Source: Gambelia wislizenii
Lineage: Eukaryota > Chordata > Lepidosauria > Squamata > Crotaphytidae
Assembly: GCA_030847615.1 (NCBI GenBank)
Contig: JAUMIR010000002.1
Span: 241,943,809-242,007,808 of the forward strand
DNA: 64,000 bases
Direction of reading: 5' to 3'
Shown: positions 33,992-44,752 of the stretch, piece after piece
Numbering within the stretch: position 1 is the first letter of the stretch
Layout of the letters: every line of letters begins with the position of its first letter
Notes under the pieces: generated by a model
Database searches by the model: none
What the model saw: only the letters and a program-made list of their open reading frames with translations
Told to the model about the DNA's origin: nothing
Program-made: the position numbers and the translations under genes

Positions 33992-34269
33992 GGACTTTAT
34001 CAGATGCTCTAAAAAATAACTCCTGCGGAGGTCGGGAGGAGGAGGATGCTGTCCCACTTCCGGCGGTTGCTACTGCATGCCCCGCCCTTTGTTCGTTCTC
34101 CCTCCATGCTGGAGGGACAAAAAAGTGCTGCTTTTCATTGATGGAAGTTTCTGTCGATAAAAAGTGGCACCTTTTCCATCACTGCAGCATGAAGGACCGC
34201 CGGAAGCGGGACAGTGGCGTCCTCCTCCCGATCTCTGAGGGAGTTTTTTAAGAGTATCTGATAAAGTCC
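33992..34269. mobile_element. 278-base palindromic PIF/Harbinger-like element
   Basis: Tips GGACTTTATCAGATGCTCT and AGAGTATCTGATAAAGTCC, flanked by TGA on both sides (33989-33991, 34270-34272). The arms pair through most of the length (GAGGTCGGGAGGAGGA against TCCTCCTCCCGATCTC; CCCACTTCCGGCGGT against GCCGGAAGCGGGAC). The centre is near 34145, with TTTTCATTGATGGAAG and TCGATAAAAAG. Confidence 0.85.
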
Positions 34270-34272
34270 TGA

Positions 34273-35682
34273 GGAATTTAGTATGCTGACTAAATAAACT
34301 AAATAAGGTGAGTGTTGCAGTATTAAACTTGGCTCTATTCTAAATCAGTGACCCTTTTAAAAATCTCCTTTATCAGGAGTGAAGAAAGTATAGCCATGCA
34401 GATATTGTCAGACTCCAGTTCTCAGCAGCACCTGCCAGATTTCCCAGTGGTGAAGGATGTGATGAGGAGGTCATTGACATTTGGAGGGCCACACATTCCC
34501 AGCCTTGCCCTAATTTTTTTTTTTAAAAACACACTGATTTTCTGTAGAAGGCATTTGATAGTGGGGAAGATTTTCACCATAAGGTTTTGTACCTAGTCAC
34601 AGTATACATTAAGCACCAAGAGGATAATATTGCTAGCAATGCACTACTTAGTGGAATGAGCTATGCGCATAAGCGCCAAGGCTAAGAAAATTAAGACTAC
34701 ATTTTAGCCGTCTGGACATCTCAATGGACAAACTAGGGCTGCTGTCAAGGAGACAGACAATTAAGGATAACATAACCACATATAAGGTATCATCAAGCTC
34801 TTACGAAACTGGGGGGTTTACTGATTTCACTAGGGTTCAAAGGCAGACAGAACAATCCAAATGTCTGGAAGAACAGAAGTGTTCTAGCACTGTATGGAGC
34901 TAGAATGTGACAAGACTGACTAAGAAGTCATACTTCAAGAAAAGAGGCTGTGTTGCTCACCAGCATGTACCGTCATTAGGTGTAAAGAATCCCACCCGCC
35001 ACACTTCCTGACACATTTCACACAATCTTTCTCTTTATCCGTGTGCCTCTTGTATGTGGTTGGAGACTAGACACACACACACAATGTTTCTGGCTTGGCT
35101 TGGCTTAGGCAGCTGTGTTTACCTGTAACTGTGGGGGAGAGGGGTGGGAATGTTACAGCACTTGGGTGAACAGATTGATGTGCTTGGCTCTGGTCCTGCC
35201 ACTTGTCCTTGTCCCCTTCCATTAACAAAACTCAGCCTTACTATAAGTTCCTGGACTGAGTCCCAACACTGAAAACTAAACCTTGGCTCAACATTTTAAC
35301 TTAAGTACATATCCTACCTCTTGAACTGCACTGTCCAAAAGGCCATATATACCTCTAGCTCCCTTTGTCTTTTCTACAGTGTATCCTAAAGAAAGCTAAT
35401 GCTTCCTTTCTAGGAAGCAACTCTATCGTAGCTGCTGCTAATGCTTAGACTAAAATGTGTTCAGCTAGACCAGCCTTCCCCATGTTGATGGTGCCCTCCA
35501 GTTGGATACACAGCTACTCTGTGTCAGTGCGTTCAGCTAAGTGTTTTAGTGAGCCTGGACTTCTGAATAGTAGCCATTAGTGGGCATGTATGTACACTGA
35601 GGTTTTGACTAGCATGCACATGTTAGGGAAGGAGTACATTATGCACATGTTTGTTTGTGCAAGTGTATTTAGGTATGCTTTT
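34273..35682. other. Non-coding, nothing recognised
   Basis: Short (CA)n at about 35072-35083. No exon or confident repeat. Confidence 0.35.
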
Positions 35683-35866
35683 ATTTTTATTTCTTCCAAG
35701 ATGCTCAAGGTGGCATACGCAGTTCTCCTCCCCTTTCTTCACAACAGGTCAACCTAAGAGGCAGTGGCTGGCCCAAGCTCACCCAGTGAAATTCACAGCC
35801 AAGCAGAGATTTGAATCCAGAACTCCCTAGTCCTAGTCTACCACTTTAACCACTACACCTCCCCCC
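35683..35866 (-). repeat. MIR-like tRNA-derived SINE, reversed, second tail type
   Basis: B-box complement AGAGATTTGAATCC, GCCCAAGCTCACCCAGTGA (CORE-like) and a tail containing GATGCTCAAGGTGGCATACG, different from the AACAAC-tailed SINEs. Confidence 0.6.
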
Positions 35867-36387
35867 TCTCTCTTCCCCCCACTACTAATTCTCTATATAG
35901 GTATGCATGGACACACCCCTTGTTTTCAATCTCTCAGCTCATGGCGGAATGCTAGAAGACGCTTGCCATGGGTGTGGCTGCTTCAGTGTACCCACAGAGA
36001 GTGAAACACAGGAACTGGCTCCCCAACCCATCCTATATGGGAACAAGCGCACAAGCTTGAGCAATAAAAACAAAACAATCCATGAAGAAGTTCTTGGGCT
36101 GAGCACCTGGGAGCAAGGCCCTTCCCCTGACTGGCAGCACCACATTCCTGAGCCCGTCAGCACCAGCCACTAACCCTTTCCTCACCACCAGCACCTTTCT
36201 CTCTTCTCTCTCCCAGTCTCTCTTCCATCAATGTTTGAATCTCAAAAGTTTGTTAAAGACACAAGGTAGTCCCGCCAGAAGGCCTCTGGGGTTTGAATTC
36301 CACTTTTGCTTTCAACACATGGTTTGAAGTCATACATCAGCATGTCAGGGAAGAAGTAAGGGAGAACACTGGTCCGTGTGTGCGCGT

Positions 36388-36606
36388 GTGCGTGTGTGTA
36401 CGCCTTCGGGACACCTGTAGATTTATGATGACCATCATGGTATGGGTAGGCAAGGAATACTCAGAGGTGGTTTTGCCACTTCCTTCCTCTGGAAATATAG
36501 CCTATAGCACTAGGTATTCATTGGCAGTCTCCTGCCCAAGTACTAACCAGGGCTGACCCTGCTTAGCTTCCAAGATCAGACAGGATCTGGTGCCTTTGGG
36601 GCATTT
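36388..36606 (-). repeat. 5S rRNA-derived SINE, reversed full copy
   Basis: Reads in reverse: tail CTTCGGGACACCTGTAG, body GCAAGGAATACTCAGAGGTG, then ATAGCCTATAGCACTAGGTA and CAAGTACTAACCAGGGCTGA followed by CCCTGCTTAGCTTCCAAGAT, the reverse complement of 5S rRNA. Confidence 0.82.
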
Positions 36607-37105
36607 AGCTCACCATGGGTCAGAGTACTTAAGCTAAATGTAGGAAGCCAAGTGCAAATTTAGGAGTGAAGCAAGCTTGTGAAAAGGCAGAGCTGCCTTC
36701 TCTGAACCAGACTATGGGTCCATCTAGGCCAGTACTGTTCTGTACCCTCCATGGCAGCAGAAACGCAGGGTCTCAGATTTTGGTCTTTTTCAGGCCTAAA
36801 TGACACCCTTTTTAACTAGAAACAGTAGAGCCTGGAGTTGGACCTTCTATATCTGTGGAGAATGCTCTCTACCACTGATCAATAGTCCTTTTGTTATAGG
36901 GTGCAGACCATAACTTGTGTCAGGGCTCACAAGTGCTCAAGCTGGAATTTGTGCTGAATACTAGAGCTCTACACTAGAATGTGCACAAGCAAACAGAAAT
37001 GACAATACAGTACCTCTGAGCAGGTGCAAAGTACATTTGCTTAATCACTAACTACAGGGAGTCTACATACCTCAGTGATTAAAGGGGAAGCCCTACAGAT
37101 TAGAG

Positions 37106-37285
37106 CACTGTTTCTCAACCAAGCTTCCCTGGAATCCTAGGATTCTCTGAGGGGTCACTAGGGGTTCCCTGAGATATGTGATTTTTAAACATTTTTTCTA
37201 GATGTAGATATAATAATTTTTAGGCAAGGGTTCCCTGAGATTTTTAGGCAAGGGTCCCTCCAGAGTAAAAGGTTGAGAAAGGCTG
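37106..37285. mobile_element. hAT (Charlie-like) element with exact 8-bp duplication
   Basis: Ends CACTGTTTCTCAACC and GGTTGAGAAAGGCTG, 180 bases, flanked by GATTAGAG on both sides (37098-37105, 37286-37293). It resembles the element at 6761 in reverse orientation (GGAACCCTTG / CAAGGGTTCC-type blocks). Confidence 0.85.
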
Positions 37286-37471
37286 GATTAGAGGATAATA
37301 TTTTTAACTGGAACATAAGGATGGATCCACCTGTGATTTGACAGATTTTGCAGGACCGCAGTTTCTATCAATCCTTGATCATATATCAAGGTCAGAGCAA
37401 AACTCCCTTGGATCCCACATCAGGAGAAAGATAGCATATTAAATAACATAACATAATGTAATATAACATAA

Positions 37472-38165
37472 ATGATTGTGCTAACTGAGGTGACGGGAGC
37501 CACAGTCCCAAAACATCTGGATGGCCACTGGTTCTCTATCCCTATCATAAAGCATATATATTGTGCACATATTGACAGACGACTTCTCGAATGCTTTCAT
37601 CAGCAGTGTATACGCACAATCCTAAATATACACTGGACTGACTATGTGACGAATGTTGCTGTTCTTGAGCAAGCAGAGATCACCAGCATTGAGGCCATGA
37701 TACTGAGAACACAGCTGCACTGGGCAGGGCACGTTTCTAGGATGGAGGACCATTGCTTCTCAAAAATAGTACTCTACGGTGAACTTGCCATGGGTCAGCA
37801 TAAGAGGGGTGCTCCAAAAAAGTGATACAAAGACTCCCTGAAACAACATCTCAGGCTTGGCCAAATTGATCACCAACAATGGTCTGCCATGGCCTCACAT
37901 CAGGAGGCATGGAGACGCACTATCCACAATACTGCAGCCTTACTTGAGAACTCACGCTGAACAAAGTCTTGAAGAAAAACAGCAACGCAGAAAGAATCAC
38001 AACCCGGAAACATCACCCAAGGAGACCTTCTGCTGTGCTTTCTGCAACCGGACTTGTCTATCTCGGATTGGCCTCTTTAGTCATCAGCGCGCTTGCAGAA
38101 AGTGTGGGATGAGTCCTTCCTGAATCTTCGTTTGCGAAGAAAAGCCAGAGAGAGATAGACAGACA
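37472..38165 (+). pseudogene. LINE ORF C-terminal fragment with C2HC zinc finger, copy 1
   Basis: Homology starts at about 37570. Reads LLECFHQQCIRTILNIHW, EQAEITSIEAMILRTQLHWA, GHVSRMEDH and LYGELAMGQHKRGAPKK, then a TGA where Arg is expected, a frameshift, and CAFCNRTCLSRIGLFSHQRA C (CX2CX12HX3C). This is the end of a non-LTR retrotransposon polymerase with a terminal zinc finger. I do not assign the clade. Confidence 0.7.
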
Positions 38166-38787
38166 CCTGTATGCAAGTGACTATCAAAGCAGAAAGACTG
38201 GACATTGTTTATTTAAATGTTTTAGTTGCCACGTGAGTTACATAGTTTGGATTTCAAAGCAGGTTCTAGGAGCCAAAGTACATAAAATGCCAGGGACAGA
38301 GAGAATCCCAGGAATGAGATATTTTTTATATGAGTGCAAAATGGATAAATGATGCCTTATACTATACTGTAATAAGAAGTCAGAAAAGGCTGGATTTGGC
38401 TGGGTCTGAAATGATCTTGAGAATCCCGCCCTCCCCACCCCACGCAACATACACAACTCCCTTCCCCAAGTCCAACAAGTTGATAAAGAAAATTGAAACG
38501 AGAAGAAAAGAGTAACAACAACATGAAATTAAATATGCTAGGATCAATTGGTCAAGTGCACTATCATGAGATGTCTATTAGGTAAGAGATTGCCAGGTCT
38601 CCTAAGCCTGAGAGTTAGCAGGCAGCAGTTATTCAAGAATGGTGACAGTTAATGCCTGGGTAGCACCTGACAGTAAATAAAGCAAGTCATCCTGGCAACT
38701 GAACAACAGCTTGAATCAAAAAGTGATTACAATGTGTATCCCTGAGATGTCTAACAACGTAATTGTCACAATGTCTAGTCACTTTAA
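38166..38787. other. Non-coding, nothing recognised
   Basis: No exon or repeat recognised. Confidence 0.3.
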
Positions 38788-39578
38788 GGGACTCGACTAT
38801 ATGAGCCCCTAAAAACTGTAGTGCCCCACCGAAAAAGCAAGTTGCAGCAGCTGTGACTTGTCTTAACGGTGGTTTTATCCCCAGCAGCCCCCATAAGTTT
38901 GAGTCCCAGATGCCAGCTGAGGAAGTTAGAAGAGGGCAAGACAGCCCTCTTCCCCCTTCCTCGGCACTGCGGGAGTGAGAGGGTGGGTGGTGGAGAAGCT
39001 GAGGGAGGGTGAAGAGGGCTTTTTCACCCTCTTCTCCCTTCCTCGGCCCTGCGAGAGTGAGAGGGTGGGTGGTGGAGAAGCTGAGGGAGGGTGAAGAGGG
39101 CTCTTTCACCCTCTTTCCCCTTCCTCAGCCCCATAGACAGGTGGCCAAGAAACCAGGTGGGTGGGCAGTGGCGGGCGAGGGGGGGTAGGAACCGGGGGAG
39201 GAAGAAGAGGAGGAGAGAGTCTTCCACCCTTCTCCACCCCCTTCCCTATCCCTGATTGCTCAGGGGGGGAATGGTGGCTGTGGGCTGCTTGCCTTCCTAG
39301 CAAGCCCCGCCCTCTGCGCTTGCCTGGCCAATCAGGGGCACACTTCCTCTCGTTTGGGCAAACGAATCAGATCAATTCGCTTGTCCAAACGAGCAGGAAC
39401 GTGCTCCACATCGTCATTTTTTTTTTTTAAAGAAGAGAAAAGCTGCAAAGGCTTTTCTGACAAGTTTTTTTTTGCCCCACTCCTTCAAAATAGGGTGAAA
39501 TCACACAGGATGCCATTAGGACAAGTAGGATTCCTCTTGCATTTCGTGAGGAGTTTTTTTCACTGTTTGGACAACCCC
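38788..39578 (+). mobile_element. Family A DNA element, copy 3, with internal tandem duplication
   Basis: Left end GGGACTCGACTATATGAGCC, right end GAGTTTTTTTCACTGTTTGG then ACAACCCC. It has the family blocks CGCTTGTCCAAACGAGCAGG and GATGCCATTAGGACAAGTAGG. It is longer than other copies because of a GC-rich tandem repeat. Confidence 0.68.
38930..39130. repeat. Tandem repeat (units of about 85-90 bases) inside family A copy 3
   Basis: GAGAGGGTGGGTGGTGGAGA AGCTGAGGGAGGGTGAAGAG followed by CACCCTCTT.(T/C)CCCTTCCTC occurs twice almost identically (from about 38976 and 39058), with a partial first unit. Confidence 0.75.
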
Positions 39579-41560
39579 CTTGTTTTTAACCTTCACCTTC
39601 ACTTGTTTCTAGCCCCCATAACAACAGATGCTTAATAGTTGAGGTATCTATTCAAATGTGTCTGAAGAGCTAACAATTCCAAATAAAAAGGAAAATGCTA
39701 CTGAAGTACCAAAGAGAAAAGAGTTCAAGGGAAGTCTCTCTATAGAGAGCACTTGGAGAGTGTGCAGTTATTGGTATGTAAAGTTCGCTGTGCTTTTTCT
39801 TATCAGCACACTCAGAAACTCCTTGTTGTTCCATGTATTACATTTTTTTAAAATCCTCAAAGTTGGGGGATGGCAAATTATGAGACACTTTTCATTTTCC
39901 TGGGACCTCTGTCCTCACTTCAAACCAAAAATCTGTACCTAATGACTCAAATGATACCAATGATACCAATTTGGGTTTTCTTTTACAAAAGATAACTATT
40001 TCTGAAGGGTCTTTTAAAGAGGTGCCATATTTTTATCTTCATTATTATGTTTTAAATGCTTTAAAACTTTTTAAAATTCATGGATTGCTTAGTTGGGCTT
40101 TTAAAGTTTGTACTATAAATTGCTTTAGCTTTTTTTTTTTTTAGTTTAAACTGTGTTGTAAGCCATCTGGGGTCCCATATTGGGAGCAAGGTGGGATATA
40201 AATTAAATAAAGCAATAATTAAAACCTCTCTCCTGCTGTGTGTGTCACATGAGAATGTTGTGAATGTATGAAATAAAACATTTTTTCTCCAATGGTGAGT
40301 CTACAGTACATTTCTTCCCAAAAGTTGTTGTACTACAACTTAATTACACCAGCTAATACAGTCAATGGAAGCAGGCATTGCCCTCTGCTTCTGAAACATG
40401 CCAAGAAACATGCCCTACATTAGGGAAAGCTAAAGTACAGCAGCATTTCTCCAAAACCAGGAACCAAGGTAGTGCAGTGAACACGTGTTAACAGTGGCCA
40501 GAGTACCTCTGCTAGGACTTCTACTAGTGAAACCAGACCAGTGACACTGGGGCAGAAGTAATAGAAAACTGACTGATTACTTGGATATTTTTTAGTATAG
40601 GGAAATTAGTATAAGGAAAGGCTGATGGAATGGAGATTTGTCCGTTTTTTACTCTGCGATGGTCTATGTACATATCCATTTACAAACATTGTTGTGCTCC
40701 TTCAGAGCACATTCACATGGAGGTTAAAAATAGGGCATTCAAGGAGAATCGCCCTACCTGGAGGCTCCTAGGAGTGGTAATTATCACTTACCTGGTTGGG
40801 GAGGGGGGAAATCCAGCCTCCATACCATTTTCCTGACATAAATCACATACAATTGCACCCACCCAAAGCTGCTATTTGCCTCGTTAGGGAAACTGTGCAG
40901 AGGTGGCCTCAAAGCACTTGCAGATATGCACTCTTCTGGCATTGGCCCAAGCAAGGATTGACAATATAATATGTTTTATGGCAAGGACCCATTCAAGAGG
41001 CCTCCTGCAGCACACCCAAGTGCTTCTCGGTGACTGACCAGAGAGAAATTGAGAAATTGAGGTTCTATGTGAATTACTGTACAGTGTTTCATGCTGTAAC
41101 TCTGGTCACTTTGCCCTTGGTGGAACAGGATGCACCTTCATGTATAAATACTCTTCAGATGAAAACCATACAAGACATCCCTGGTCCCAATCTCAATCCT
41201 GAAATATCATAAACCCAACTCTTCCTCTCAAAACTATGAAAAGCAATTGGACTTAGGCTCAAAGTACTATCAGGTCATCTAACCCAATGCTCTTCCGATT
41301 ATCTCATATGGGGGACCAGCAATTATTATTTTTTCCAATGTGCCAGGGACCGACACCATATTTGGCCCATTGACTACAATTCTTTCTTTCTTTCCTGCAA
41401 ACTATCCAGGGACCTGCAGCCAATGGTTCAGAAACGATCACCAGTTGAGGGACCACCACTTTGAGCAGCATGATCTTGCCAACCTACCATATCCCTGCAC
41501 AGCTGCCTCCTTGTGCCTCCTGTCTTGTCTAAACTTTCAATTTGATAAAATTTCACGGAA
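39579..41560. other. Non-coding; old LINE tail at about 40030-40222
   Basis: Most is anonymous. At 40030-40222, GTAAGCCATCTGGGGTCCC and GGTGGGATATAAATTAAATA resemble the 3' tail common to reptilian L2-type LINEs. No exon seen. Confidence 0.4.
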
Positions 41561-41561
41561 G

Positions 41562-41645
41562 TCATAGAATCATAGAATCATAGAATCATAGAATCATAGA
41601 ATTGTAGAGTTGGAAGAGACCACGAGGGCCACATCTGCATTTCCT
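41562..41645 (-). mobile_element. CR1 3' tail fragment, reversed
   Basis: Repeated CATAGAAT octamers (about 41563-41602) followed by TGTAGAGTTGGAAGAGACCA is the reverse complement of a CR1 3' end. Confidence 0.75.
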
Positions 41646-41738
41646 TACACTAAAAATGCCCCTCCCCCAAGTTAAGCAGAGAACATTTCAGAACAATTGT
41701 TGAATGACGCATTTTTCACATCATTCAAGAGAGTCATA

Positions 41739-42918
41739 GGGCTTGTCTATACAAGGGAAAAAGAAGCAGATTGCTCCACAGTAATGGCAATTCTCAGCAG
41801 CTGTGATTTGTTTTAATGTGTTTTATTTTGTTTGTTTTTGTTTTTTGCACTTGCAGATCCAGGTGATGGTCATGAGTGAATTACTTGCGCTTTTACTTAC
41901 CTCAATTTGCTGCTGCCAAAATTTTAAAAAACCACAACTATTTCCAATGTGTGATAGATATTTCGCCTTTACAAAAAGAAAACAAACCACCCTGTTTTAT
42001 CGCCTTAGCACTTCTCGCTAAGGCAAAAATCCAACATGGCAGCTCCAGGCGTTTGCCCTATTAGCAAGCCCAACCCCCCACACCCATCTGGCCAATCAGC
42101 TTTGTGCTTCTGTTCATATAGGAAAGCGAATCAATTCATGTTGCTTGTCCCAACAAGTAGAAATGTGCATTCCCCCTGCTGTTGTTTAGAAACTTTGGGA
42201 AAAGCCACAAAGACTTTTCCTTCTGAGTTTTTAGTGTTTTTGGCCCCCCTCCTTCTAAATATGGTGAAACGATGCAGGGTACCATTAAGACAGCTTGTAT
42301 TATCCTCACATTCTTTGAGGAGTATTTTCGCTATTTAGGACTTTATCAACCCACCCTTCTTTCCCGTTCTTTTGCTGGCATAGTTTGTGATATTTTTATG
42401 CTGGCAAAAAAACCCTTTACCACACTTACCTGTAATCCTATCCAAAGGCAGCCCTAGCAATGATGGAGAAGTGAACAGAGCTCCGTTCACTTCCTGGAAT
42501 GAAATCCTGTGGCTTCTCACGAGAAGACTCGAATGTGGGAAATGTTTAAAAAAGCAAAAATAACACAGAAAAAGTTACAAAAGGCACAAAAACATACTTT
42601 AAAAGTCCCAAGTAAACAGGGGAGATTCATAAAAAAAAGCATCAACTACCTGAATGTTGCGATCTCACCCAGAAGTGTTCTAGCCAGACCGGCCATTCAC
42701 AATGTAATTACGGGGGGCGGGGTTCAAATTCAGTGCTGGCAAAAAAAGCACTGTGGCCACTCTATTGATGGCTTGTCCTGTCAATAAAATAGAACACCTT
42801 ATTTACAAGACATAAACGCAAAAGGACACCACAGTCTGGTATGTGTACCTTTTCACATTTACGTGGTGTCATTATGACACTGTATTTGCTGCATCTGATA
42901 AAGTCCCTAGACAACCCC
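41739..42918 (+). mobile_element. Family A DNA element, copy 4, split by a PIF/Harbinger-like element
   Basis: Left end GGGCTTGTCTATAC. The body matches copy 1 (AAGGCAAAAATCCAACATGG; AAACTTTGGGAAAAGCCACA). The terminal GAGGAGTATTTTCGCTATTTA breaks at 42337 and the final TAGACAACCCC reappears at 42908. Tetramers CATA flank the whole copy. Confidence 0.75.
42338..42906 (-). mobile_element. PIF/Harbinger-like element nested in family A copy 4
   Basis: Ends GGACTTTATCAACCC and GCATCTGATAAAGTCC, flanked by TTA and CTA (one mismatch). Inside, the minus strand has CAGGTAAGTGTG (about 42423) and the AGTGAACGGAGCTC-type block found in the copies at 56471 and 61565. Confidence 0.75.
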
Positions 42919-43705
42919 ATAATAATCCACATCATGGCTCAACTTTTCTCTGCTTAGATATACCACTCACACCCTTTTCTTGTGGAGGAGATGCTATGCC
43001 ACCAGAAAATAATCAAAATGGCAAATGGCAATCAATACTGCACATAATTCAAGGCTGCATCTGTTCACAGGGGTATGAAAAATCTTTAAAATTGAAAACA
43101 TTTCTATAGGTTTGCATTAAAATGGTAAAACACTGTATCTCCTTCCCATGTTGATTTCCTTATAAACTATCTTTACAATAAATCAAATCAGAGATACAAA
43201 GGTGATCTTGGCATCAGTTATAAGCAGCCACAATTCTCCTCTGATTTAAAAATCACCCAGGACAATGACAAGACACAGAAGTGTTTATGAGTCCCAGCTG
43301 TTCTTAGTTTGTTTCTTTTCTAGTTCTTGTGCTGTTTTTAAAAATGTTTTATGTTTTTAATAGTTTAATAATCATTTAACATTTATATTTTTGAATGTGT
43401 ACTATGTGTTTTTATCTGTTATATGCCACCTTGATAAAAAAAAACCCCACATAGTTAAAATTCACAACATATAGATGTTAAAAGATTATTAAACTATCAA
43501 AAAAATTAAAATAAATTAATAACACAAAACTTTCTTTTAAAAAAGTCAGCCCAGGAACTAGGAATAAAAAAAAATGAGGAAGAAGACACACTGAGATCTT
43601 GGAAGCTGAGCAAGGTCAGCCCTGGTTAGTACTTGGATGGAAGACCACGGATGAATACCAAGTGCTGTAGGCTATATTACACAGGAAGGAACTGGCAAAA
43701 CCACA

Positions 43706-44666
43706 GGGTTGTCTAAATGATGAAAATAAACCTCATGGAATTTGCTGAGAATACAACCTGTCTAAATGAGAACCTGCATCAATACACAGTATTTGAAAGG
43801 ATGGGGGCAAACAGCAAAAATAATTCTGGAAAAGCAGTAATTATTTAAAAACAGCGAGGGGGTGCACATTTCTGCTTGTTAGGACAAGTGATATGCTTTG
43901 AATCACTTTCCCATAGAAGAAGATGTGCAAAGCTTATTGGCCAGACAAGTGTGGGGGCTTGTTAATAGGGTGAGTGTCTGCTGCTGCCATGTTGAATTTT
44001 CGCCTTAGCGAGCGATTGCTAAGGTGATAAAGTGGGGTGTTGGGGGGGGTGCTGTCCTTTGCTTGGAAAATCACTTTATTGCTGTAGCACACCTTAGACA
44101 ACATTTTTTAAAAAATGTTCCGTGGCAGCAAAGTACTAACACAAGTACTTTAACGCTCTATTTAACACTCTATGTTTAGCCTGGAGAAAAGACAGTTAAG
44201 AGGTGATATGATAGCCCTGTTTAAGTATTTGAAGGGATGTCACGCTGAGGATGGAGCAGGCTTGTTTTCTGCTGCTCCAGAGACTGGAACATGGAGCAAT
44301 GGATGCAAGCTCCAGGAGCAGAGATTCCACCTCAACATTAGGAGGAACTTTCTGACAGTAAGAGCTGTTCGGCAGAGGAACACACTCTCTCGGAGCGTGG
44401 TGGGGTCTCCTTCCTTGGAGGGCTGGATTGCCATCTGTCGGGGATGCTTTGATCAAGATTTCCTGCATGGCAGGGGGTTGGACTGGATGGCCCTCGTGGT
44501 CTCTTCCAACTCTGCAATTCTATGATTCAATGAGTAAATCACTCATGGCCGACATCTGGCTTGTGAAGCTTCTGGGACCAAAAACACCATTGAGTCACTG
44601 CTGCTGCAAAATGCCATAACTGTTAGATACTCCATTCCCTCCCCCTCCCCCAGTATAGACGGGCCC
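43706..44666 (-). mobile_element. Family A DNA element, copy 5, itself carrying a CR1 insert
   Basis: Starts GGGTTGTCTAAATGATG and ends AGTATAGACGGGCCCC. It includes TGCCATGTTGAATTTTCGCC and the hairpin-like CGCCTTAGCGAGCGATTGCT. It is interrupted by CR1 at 44172-44530. Confidence 0.75.
44172..44530 (+). mobile_element. CR1 3' fragment inside family A copy 5
   Basis: Reads [20 protein letters not shown] and [20 protein letters not shown], then the 3' end CTCTTCCAACTCTGCAATTC TATGATTC. About 10 codons (VFKQRLD region) are missing relative to the copies at 50628 and 53640. Confidence 0.85.
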
Positions 44667-44752
44667 CATCTCTTGAGTATTCATTGCCTAAGAAAACCCT
44701 ATGAAACTCATGGGTTGCCATAAGTTGACAGGCAACTTGAAGAACATACACA

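Larger units (their letters stand above)
43589..44752 (+). repeat. 5S rRNA-derived SINE split by a family A element
   Basis: Head at 43589-43705 (TCTTGGAAGCTGAGCAAGGT, TTAGTACTTGGATGGAAGAC, GCTGTAGGCT, GGAAGGAACTGGCAAAACCA). The body and tail resume at 44667 (TCTTGAGTATTCATTGCCTA ... GTTGCCATAAGTTGACAGGC). Joined, they give the order seen in the intact copy at 24628. Confidence 0.8.
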
